Shown here piece by piece: positions 6,485 to 11,799 of a DNA stretch of 11,799 nucleotides. The stretch is taken from NCBI GenBank assembly GCA_937916465.1, contig CALFTK010000025.1, positions 1-11,799 of the forward strand, read 5' to 3'. The translations under genes and the position numbers were made by a program. The DNA is from an uncultured Bacteroidales bacterium (GTDB taxonomy: Bacteria > Bacteroidota > Bacteroidia > Bacteroidales > Bacteroidaceae). A model generated the notes under the pieces. That model searched no databases. It saw only the letters and a list, made by a program, of their open reading frames with translations, and was not told the origin of the DNA. How positions within the stretch are numbered: position 1 is the stretch's first letter; each line of letters begins with the position of its first letter.

Positions 6485-8242
6485 TTATGCTTTTTTACGC
6501 TCTGAAATCAACTTATCAAGTTCCTCTTCGTACTTACGATACTTCTCCGATTCAAATTCTGAATAGTTCATCTGTTTGCAGATATTGATAATCTTCTTGA
6601 AGAAATCAATTACTTGCTGGAATGTTTCAAATTCAAAATCGGAATGACAAATATCTATTACTCTGTTTACTATAGCCTCCTGTCTTACAATAGGAGTTAC
6701 TGCATCAATTTCATCGAATGCATCCTGCTGCAGAATGATAAAGTCTATAAGTTCAGCCTTCCAGAATGTAACGTGATAATCTACAGGAACACCATCGTCA
6801 CCCAAGATATTGATCTGTTCCGATATTTCCTTACCTCTTAACAGACGGGTTTTAAGTTCATTAACCTTTTCCAACCACTCTCCGTTAATCTGCTTGCTTA
6901 TATATTCATCAAATTCAGGATACTCAATGTACTTGGAATATGAATCAATTGGGTTGATAGCTGGATAACGTTTCTTATCAGCACGCTCCTGTTCAAGAGC
7001 ATAGAAACAACGAGCTACCTTTTTAGTATTTTCTGTTACAGGTTCCTTCAAGTTACCACCTGCCGGCGATACTGTACCTATGAAAGTAATTGAACCAGGC
7101 TGACCATTGTTAAGTACTACATAACCTGCACGACCGTAGAAGTTTGCAATGATAGATGATATATCCATTGGGAATGCATCCGGACCGGGAAGTTCCTCCA
7201 TACGGTTAGACATCTCACGCAAAGCCTGCGCCCAACGGCTGGTTGAATCGGCCATAAGCAGAACTCGCAAACCCATTGAACGATAATACTCAGCTATAGA
7301 CATTGCAGTATATACAGATGCTTCACGAGCAGCTACAGGCATGTTAGATGTATTAGCTATGATGATGGTTCTCTCCATCAACTTTCTTCCTGTATGTGGG
7401 TCATCCAATTCAGGGAATTCGGTAAAGATTTCCACAACCTCGTTTGCACGTTCACCACAAGCTGCTATAATAACAATATCAGCTTCTGCCTGTTTTGATA
7501 TAGCATGCTGTAGCACAGTCTTACCTGTACCGAAAGGACCTGGAATAAATCCTGTACCACCTTCTACTATAGGATTCAGTGTATCAATAGAACGAACACC
7601 AGTCTCCAATAGTTTAAATGGACGTGGTTTCTCCTGATAATTTGTCATAGCCAATTTAACAGGCCATTTCTGTATCATATTTACTTCTAACTGCTCACCT
7701 TTTGCATTTTCCAGAACAGCTACAGTATCTATAATTCTGTAATCACCTTCGGCTACTATACTCTTGATAGTATATGTTCCTTCCATTTGGAAAGGAGTCA
7801 TAATCTTCAGCTTTTGGAAGTTCTCTTCTACTTCACCCAACCAATCTGACGCTTTTACCTGATCGCCTACCTTTGCAAGCGGAATAAAATGCCACAATCT
7901 ATCATTATCAAGAGGATAAGTATATTCTCCACGTTTTAGGAATACACCTGTCATCTTATCCAAGTCATTCTGTAGTCCGTCATAGTTATGTGATAACATA
8001 CCGGGACCCAGTGTAACCTCCAGCATATGCTCAGTAAATTCTGCTGTTGCACCAACCATCAGTCCACGAGTGCTTTCAAACACCTGCACATATACGTTGT
8101 CTCCAACCACCTTAATAACCTCGGCCATTAACTTATCGCCGCCGGTTTCAATAAAACAGATTTCATTCTGAGCAACAGGGCCATCAACCTTCAATGTCAC
8201 CATATTGGCAATGACACCACTTACAATACCTTTTGTTGCCAT
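6485..8242 (-). CDS. atpA: V-type ATPase catalytic subunit A
   Basis: A 585-residue catalytic subunit. It has an N-terminal barrel (about 1-75), the A-specific bulge or non-homologous insertion (about 110-190), a P-loop GPFGTGKT (235-242), GERANEVVE with the catalytic Glu264 (263-271), the Walker B region LRVLLMADSTSRWA (325-338), the ATPase alpha/beta signature PAINPIDSYS (427-436) and a helical C-terminal domain. It hydrolyses or makes ATP at the A-B interfaces and drives rotation of D and the K ring. The P-loop has Thr where many A subunits have Ser, a conservative change. The length matches the family. The gene follows the DUF2764 gene by 25 bp, the second-largest gap in the operon, and precedes subunit B by 10 bp. 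No Shine-Dalgarno sequence is visible. Confidence 0.98.
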   Translation of the reverse strand: MATKGIVSGVIANMVTLKVDGPVAQNEICFIETGGDKLMAEVIKVVGDNVYVQVFESTRGLMVGATAEFTEHMLEVTLGPGMLSHNYDGLQNDLDKMTGVFLKRGEYTYPLDNDRLWHFIPLAKVGDQVKASDWLGEVEENFQKLKIMTPFQMEGTYTIKSIVAEGDYRIIDTVAVLENAKGEQLEVNMIQKWPVKLAMTNYQEKPRPFKLLETGVRSIDTLNPIVEGGTGFIPGPFGTGKTVLQHAISKQAEADIVIIAACGERANEVVEIFTEFPELDDPHTGRKLMERTIIIANTSNMPVAAREASVYTAMSIAEYYRSMGLRVLLMADSTSRWAQALREMSNRMEELPGPDAFPMDISSIIANFYGRAGYVVLNNGQPGSITFIGTVSPAGGNLKEPVTENTKKVARCFYALEQERADKKRYPAINPIDSYSKYIEYPEFDEYISKQINGEWLEKVNELKTRLLRGKEISEQINILGDDGVPVDYHVTFWKAELIDFIILQQDAFDEIDAVTPIVRQEAIVNRVIDICHSDFEFETFQQVIDFFKKIINICKQMNYSEFESEKYRKYEEELDKLISERKKA

Positions 8243-8267
8243 CTATTATTTTGTTTTAGTTATTATC

Positions 8268-9137
8268 TTATTCAGTAGGTACAGTTACCTCACTCTTCAA
8301 ATTACCGATAAGTGTACGGAACAACTGCTGTCCTTTTTCTTTATCAAGAACTGCCCATCTTTCCACCATCAATAATTTTTCTACAAATACAAACAGTTTC
8401 TCAATGGAGAAATAGTTGAAAAAGCTATTCTCTTCCAACCAATTCCATTTTAACAGATCTATTTTTCTCTCTCTGCTTGCCAAATCGCTATCTTCCAGAA
8501 TAGCCATCAAGCTATCCAAATAACCTATTGCAAACGAGAGTCCCCAATCGCGTGCGCCCGATGTCTTTAGTGCATCTGCCACATCACCACCACCTACTAT
8601 ATAATTTGTTACATCAAGAGAATATTTCCTTGCAGTGTATGCAGTAATTATATTCTTTACATCCAAATTATACTGATACCAAGTAGCAATAAATTTGTTA
8701 TCTACCTTAGTGGCATATTCATAAAACAGAGCCTGTAATTTATCCTCTAAAAGAGAAGTCGCTGAATTCTCTGTACTGAAATACTGTTGTAAAAAAATAT
8801 ACAGATATTCAGGACATTCAAATGGAGCTTTGTCGCCCTGCTTTGCAGCCATTATCAGTTCAGCCAACTGTTCCACCTGTAACAAACCATTGTTGTTACA
8901 TAGCGAAGCATTTGCTAAAATAGATTCTGTGGATAGATTGGTGTCGGTTGCTCTAAGTAAAGCCAACAAATTACGTTGGTCGTACTGCTGAAAAATAAGA
9001 TCTACTAACCGTCTGTCCTTTTCAGTTAAAGAGGGATATATCTCTTCCCTGAAAGCACTGACAGAATAACTGCTTTTTTCATTGTCAAATGAAATATCAG
9101 CTAAACCGGCTACCAGATAGTAATAATTCATCGACAT
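8268..9137 (-). CDS. DUF2764 family protein of the V-ATPase operon
   Basis: A 289-residue protein with no signal peptide or membrane segment. It starts MSMNYYYLVAGLADISFD, the typical opening of the DUF2764 family. The rest is charged and mainly helical, with aromatic-rich stretches such as NKFIATWYQYNLDVKNIITAYTARKY (first part at about 148-163) and, near the end, EKLFVFVEKLLMVERW. Genes of this family sit between subunits E and A in the V-ATPase operons of Chlamydia, Borrelia and Bacteroidota, as here. These operons lack a recognisable C/d (AC39) subunit, so the protein may couple the D shaft to the rotor ring. That role is inferred from position and helical character, not from any motif. 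The gene lies 5 bp after subunit E. The ATG at 9137 is used; the Met at codon 3 (9131) is an equally possible start. Confidence 0.88.
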   Translation of the reverse strand: MSMNYYYLVAGLADISFDNEKSSYSVSAFREEIYPSLTEKDRRLVDLIFQQYDQRNLLALLRATDTNLSTESILANASLCNNNGLLQVEQLAELIMAAKQGDKAPFECPEYLYIFLQQYFSTENSATSLLEDKLQALFYEYATKVDNKFIATWYQYNLDVKNIITAYTARKYSLDVTNYIVGGGDVADALKTSGARDWGLSFAIGYLDSLMAILEDSDLASRERKIDLLKWNWLEENSFFNYFSIEKLFVFVEKLLMVERWAVLDKEKGQQLFRTLIGNLKSEVTVPTE

Positions 9138-9142
9138 TTAAA

Positions 9143-9733
9143 TTAAAAAAGAGTTTCTACTATTTGCGGACGCAAGAATGATTTGAAGTAATTTTCAAAT
9201 TCATCTTCACCAAAATTCATCTTGTAAGAACCATCGGCAGGCGATACAGAGAATAGTGTATCTAAACCATTAACCTGTTTAATTTCTACACCCTTATCAA
9301 GAAGTTCCTTTGCTTTAGACATAAAGTACTTCTTCAACTCTTCTGCATCGGCAACAGAAATAACAATCTGCTCATTTTCAGCCCATTTAGAAGCCAACTG
9401 AACAATAAACTGATTCAGATAATCTTTCTGTGAAACAAAACCTGAAACCTCCTCCTTAACAATTGTATCTGTTACTACAGATGCAACTTCAGATTTCAAA
9501 GCATTTAAAGCCTGAGATGCATATAATTTCAACTCTTTTGTTGTATTCTCAGACATTTCAGCAGCACTTTTTTTTGCAGCCTCTACTATTGAATTGGCCT
9601 GTGCCTTTGCATCAGCCAGAATCTGTTCAGCTTGAGCTTTTGCATCAGCCAACACCTTTTCTGCTTCCGCCTGTCCCTTAACTACACCTTCATTATAAAT
9701 AATATCGGTTAGTTCTTGAATCTTATTATTCAT
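9143..9733 (-). CDS. atpE: V-type ATPase subunit E (peripheral stalk)
   Basis: A 196-residue soluble protein and the first gene of the operon. Residues about 15-65 form a long alanine-rich coiled coil with an 11-residue repeat (LADAKAQAEQI then LADAKAQANSI), the hendecad pattern of the right-handed peripheral-stalk coil. The repeat is also visible in DNA as a 33-bp period near 9590-9660. A mixed alpha/beta C-terminal half (about 85-196) would bind the top of subunit B. No separate gene for its usual partner G/H lies in the operon. The start is supported by the coiled coil beginning right after MNNKIQELTDIIYNEG; the leader is AT-rich and lacks a Shine-Dalgarno sequence. Confidence 0.93.
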   Translation of the reverse strand: MNNKIQELTDIIYNEGVVKGQAEAEKVLADAKAQAEQILADAKAQANSIVEAAKKSAAEMSENTTKELKLYASQALNALKSEVASVVTDTIVKEEVSGFVSQKDYLNQFIVQLASKWAENEQIVISVADAEELKKYFMSKAKELLDKGVEIKQVNGLDTLFSVSPADGSYKMNFGEDEFENYFKSFLRPQIVETLF

Positions 9734-9771
9734 ATATTTATATTTTAATTATTACATTCTATTTCACCATA

Positions 9772-9779
9772 CAAAGTAA
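9772..9779 (-). promoter_or_regulatory. Possible -7 element of the V-ATPase operon promoter
   Basis: The minus strand reads TTACTTTG, seven of eight positions of TAnnTTTG, about 40 bp before the subunit E ATG. No TTG lies at the usual 19-21 bp distance; the nearest is 12 bp upstream. The position suits a promoter, but the match is weak. The minus-strand terminator at 9860-9903 suggests the operon starts its own transcript in this 130-bp gap. Confidence 0.35.
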
Positions 9780-9859
9780 CAAAGAATAAAGCAATATTCC
9801 TATTTTTACTGACATAATTTATTGCTTTTTGACCACTATTGAACTATAGAAACAATTCT

Positions 9860-9903
9860 AAAAAAATATTGCGGATTAGTTTTTTTCTCTACCAATCCGC
9901 AAT
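9860..9903 (-). terminator. Intrinsic terminator upstream of the V-ATPase operon
   Basis: Perfect 10-bp arms ATTGCGGATT and AATCCGCAAT (9868-9877 and 9894-9903) enclose a 16-nt loop. The minus strand continues with ATTTTTTTAG, so it acts on transcripts coming from the right. The plus-strand exit lacks a T run. Confidence 0.75.
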
Positions 9904-10142
9904 CTGTGTGTCCTCTAATGTTCCTATAACTAGTAAAACACTATATCTATTTGGTTGTATTAACAATTGTGACCATACAACTTATGTATATATTGAGTCA
10001 AGTTGCTTGTGTGTTTCATGTAAATGTAGATTAAAGTTCTATATTGATTATTTATAATTATCAAATTTATCAACAAAAGAACAATCAAATTCTAACTATA
10101 GCATATACTATTCCAATGCATTAATTAGTTGTAAATAGCCAC
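9904..10142. other. AT-rich stretch without a convincing gene
   Basis: About 240 bp with no supported gene. On the minus strand a TAnnTTTG match (TAAATTTG, 10062-10069) with a TTTG 16 bp upstream precedes a 19-codon reading frame (10019-9960, MKHTSNLTQYIHKLYGHNC), and the terminator at 9903-9860 follows. The order promoter, short frame, terminator is suggestive. The promoter spacing is poor, there is no ribosome binding site and the peptide resembles nothing I know. Confidence 0.3.
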
Positions 10143-10197
10143 AAATAAAAACAACGAAAGCCTGCCACGTCGTTTGGCGTGTTACAGACTTTCGTTC
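10143..10197 (-). ncRNA. Candidate very short RNA: hairpin with T tract
   Basis: A near-perfect 12-bp inverted repeat (10185-10196 with 10153-10164, one G-T wobble) encloses a 20-nt loop with a small inner CACG/CGTG stem. On the minus strand it is followed by GTTTTTATTTG, as in an intrinsic terminator. The promoter just upstream would start transcription at or next to the first stem base, giving an RNA of about 50-55 nt that is little more than the hairpin. Alternatives are a terminator for read-through from the right, or a 5' attenuator of a longer transcript. Confidence 0.4.
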
Positions 10198-10201
10198 AAC
10201 G

Positions 10202-10232
10202 CAAAAGTATAATTAAATCCTAAAATAAGCAA
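10202..10232 (-). promoter_or_regulatory. Strong Bacteroidota-type promoter before the hairpin
   Basis: On the minus strand, TTG (10230-10232), exactly 20 bp, then TACTTTTG (10202-10209) fit TTG-N19-21-TAnnTTTG. This is one of the two best promoter matches in the window. The expected start, near 10197, coincides with the start of the hairpin at 10196, and no coding region follows it. Confidence 0.65.
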
Positions 10233-10237
10233 GAAAT

Positions 10238-10396
10238 AATTAAAAAATAGCCACATATATTTTTTTGACAACGCACTAAACAAGTAATTTTTCTCAACAA
10301 ATCATACCTAAATAAACATCTAAAACGAACATTTGGATATAAATAGAAAACAGAAGATAGAATTCATTTACGGATATTATATAATAAACAAACGTC
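10238..10396. other. AT-rich spacer
   Basis: No gene, tRNA or clear terminator is visible. A stretch near 10332-10355 (TTTGGATATAAATAG, then ACAGAAG) weakly resembles the opening of the repeat units to its right and could be the remains of a further copy. Confidence 0.35.
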
Positions 10397-10699
10397 TGGA
10401 TTTAGAGCATAAGAAACAAGGCAAAATTGACTCAAAGTAAATACCCTAATAGTAGTGGAAGCTGAAGGACTATCTGTGAGAAGCGAAACAGCGCTACAAT
10501 TACAAGACAGTAATAGGGTGTATTTGTGAGGCGTGGTCGCCCGCGACTCGTGAGCGGGTACCTCGTAGGAACGAAAGAGACTACGAGGGGGGAAGAAGCC
10601 AAAACTTGTTTTGGCGGAACCGAAACAAATACACCCTATTACTAAACAGCTATATCCTTAAACTCCACTATACCACTTCCCGACGTCTTTATGAAGAGC
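10397..10699. repeat. Tandem structured element, unit A
   Basis: The first of three tandem degenerate copies, given in plus-strand orientation. It opens with TGGATTTA and a 5' block whose part 10439-10494 matches unit B (10823-10878) at 55 of 56 positions. Its 3' block (10663-10699) matches unit B at 36 of 37. The 168-bp core between them is unrelated to that of unit B. It contains a perfect 19-bp inverted repeat (10509-10527 with 10625-10643) enclosing three hairpins: CCCGC/GCGGG (10540-10558), CTCGTAG/CTACGAG (10562-10587) and GCCAAAA/TTTTGGC (10598-10615). TAGTGGA (10453-10459) pairs with TCCACTA (10664-10670). An AT-rich linker, itself homologous to that after unit B, runs to about 10781. 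It could be a structured RNA or a non-autonomous mobile element. Confidence 0.7.
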
Positions 10700-10781
10700 T
10701 TACGCTATAAGATTTAGTAATAGTAAGCATTTTATTTAATAAGGATGATTTTGAAAACCTAAAGTAACAACAATAGACTTT

Positions 10782-11052
10782 TGGATTTAGGACAGAAGCC
10801 ACAAGGCGACATTGACTCAAAGAAATACCCTAATAGTAGTGGAAACTGAAGGACTATCTGTGAGAAGCGAAACAGCGCAGAGAACCGGAAGACCGTAAAA
10901 AAACGTAGCATGTCTGAGACACGTTAGACACCGTAAGGTGGCTAAAAGGTCGAGTTCTACGTTTTAGGTCTGAAGGAGAACGAAGCAGCTTCTCACAGCT
11001 TGTCCTGAAGCACCACTCCACTATACCACTTCCCGACGTCTTTATAAAGAGC
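10782..11052. repeat. Tandem structured element, unit B
   Basis: The second copy, 385 bp after the first, with the same 5' and 3' blocks but a different 137-bp core. Nested pairings on one strand: TAGTGGA/TCCACTA (10837-10843 with 11017-11023), AGGAC/GTCCT (10850-10854 with 11002-11006), an 11-bp helix (10858-10868 with 10988-10998), AGACC/GGTCT (10890-10894 with 10967-10971) and a 9-bp helix (10900-10908 with 10957-10965). The tip has two small hairpins, TGTC-TGA-GACA (10911-10921) and CACC-GTAA-GGTG, whose loop is a GNRA tetraloop, inside TTAG/CTAA (10924-10945). Such nesting fits a folded RNA on the plus strand; the minus strand would fold similarly. No promoter of its own and no reading frame is convincing. 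Confidence 0.7.
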
Positions 11053-11126
11053 CATAAATAGGTTTTGAAATAGTAGGTATTTTTTTGTAACGATGGTTTT
11101 GAAAAAATTTAGTAGGAATAATAGAT

Positions 11127-11231
11127 TTTTGGATTTAGGACAGAAGACACAAGGCGGCATTGGCTCCCGAAAAGGGAGGGGACCCACGAAGGTGGGGAGG
11201 ACCGCCGGTGGATTGCTGTCTAAATCCAAAA
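11127..11231. repeat. Tandem structured element, unit C (short form)
   Basis: The third copy, 348 bp after the second. It shares only the opening (TTGGATTTAGGACAGAAG, CACAAGGCG, CATTG) with units A and B, then diverges. The whole 105 bp can fold into a compact multibranch shape. A 16-bp terminal stem with one bulge (11127-11143 with 11216-11231) encloses GGCGG/CCGCC (11153-11157 with 11202-11206), which encloses CTCCC-GAAAA-GGGAG (11164-11178) and CCCAC-GAAG-GTGGG (11183-11196). It is far more GC-rich than its surroundings and lies just downstream of the rRNA terminator. Confidence 0.65.
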
Positions 11232-11245
11232 CTGTACTGCGCATG

Positions 11246-11292
11246 TATACAAAAAAAAAGAGCCTCTGGTTAAACACCAAAAGCTCTTTATA
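11246..11292 (-). terminator. Intrinsic terminator of the rRNA operon
   Basis: On the minus strand, directly after the 5S gene, AAAGAGC...GCTCTTT arms extend inward through TTTTGGT/ACCAGAG (with G-T wobbles) to a GTTTA loop, about 14-15 pairs in all. A run of nine T follows. Confidence 0.9.
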
Positions 11293-11295
11293 AAG

Positions 11296-11405
<110 letters not shown>

Positions 11406-11494
11406 TCTCGACAATTTAATACAAAACGATAAATAAACCAAAACCTATAAGTAAATAATAAGAATATATCCATCGAAAAAGATAAACACAAGGA

Positions 11495-11799
<305 letters not shown>

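Noticed and set aside
9839..10057. A 72-codon plus-strand frame with a TTG start.
   Set aside because: Its composition is not protein-like, it overlaps the terminator at 9860-9903, and no plus-strand promoter is visible.
10465..10494. CTGA...CGAAAC in the conserved block resembles hammerhead ribozyme core elements.
   Set aside because: The core reads CTGAAGG, which breaks the required CUGANGA, and the bases between do not form stem II.
10397..11231. CRISPR array, group II intron or retron as an explanation for the repeats.
   Set aside because: The units are too long and too few for CRISPR. There is no domain V-like hairpin, and no cas or reverse-transcriptase gene is present in the window.
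10993..11293. Reading frames of 95 codons (minus) and 66 codons (plus) over unit C and the terminator.
   Set aside because: They run through the structured repeat and rRNA terminator, have no promoter or ribosome site and look like chance frames in a GC-rich hairpin.

Overview
The window looks like a low-GC Bacteroidota chromosome, most likely order Bacteroidales (Prevotella/Bacteroides-like). The grounds are a BspA-type leucine-rich-repeat secreted protein, promoters of the TTG-N20-TAnnTTTG type, mostly absent Shine-Dalgarno sequences, a Bacteroidales-like 5S rRNA, and a V-type ATPase operon in the order shared with Chlamydia and Borrelia. All convincing genes lie on the minus strand. I made no database comparison.

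Right to left, in the direction of transcription: the 3' end of a 23S rRNA (about 11799-11495), a 5S rRNA (about 11405-11296) and a strong intrinsic rRNA terminator (11292-11246). Next comes a 1.5 kb stretch without convincing protein genes (about 11245-9734). It holds three tandem, degenerate copies of a structured element (11231-10397), a promoter directly followed by a hairpin with a T tract (candidate small RNA, 10232-10143), and another minus-strand terminator (9903-9860).

From 9733 to 2242 runs a seven-gene operon: subunit E, a DUF2764 protein, then A, B, D, I and K. It encodes a rotary V/A-type ATPase: catalytic A/B head, central stalk D, peripheral stalk E, membrane subunit I and rotor ring K. 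The K protein carries every residue that binds sodium in the Enterococcus hirae rotor ring, so sodium coupling is likely. No gene for stalk subunit F, or for a recognisable C/d subunit, lies in the operon. Two tandem intrinsic terminators (2222-2110) end it.

Downstream lie two secreted-protein genes: an unrecognised 245-residue protein (1998-1261) and a BspA-like leucine-rich-repeat protein (1076-60). A 38-bp promoter/leader sequence just upstream of the first recurs identically at the left window edge. There it probably drives another gene starting just outside the window.

The least explained part is the tandem array beside the rRNA operon. Two copies have nearly identical ends but unrelated cores. 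Each core is rich in inverted repeats, and the divergent 3' strands still pair with the invariant 5' block. The 3' ends of both full copies share a 16-20 nt sequence with the 3' boundary of the 5S gene.
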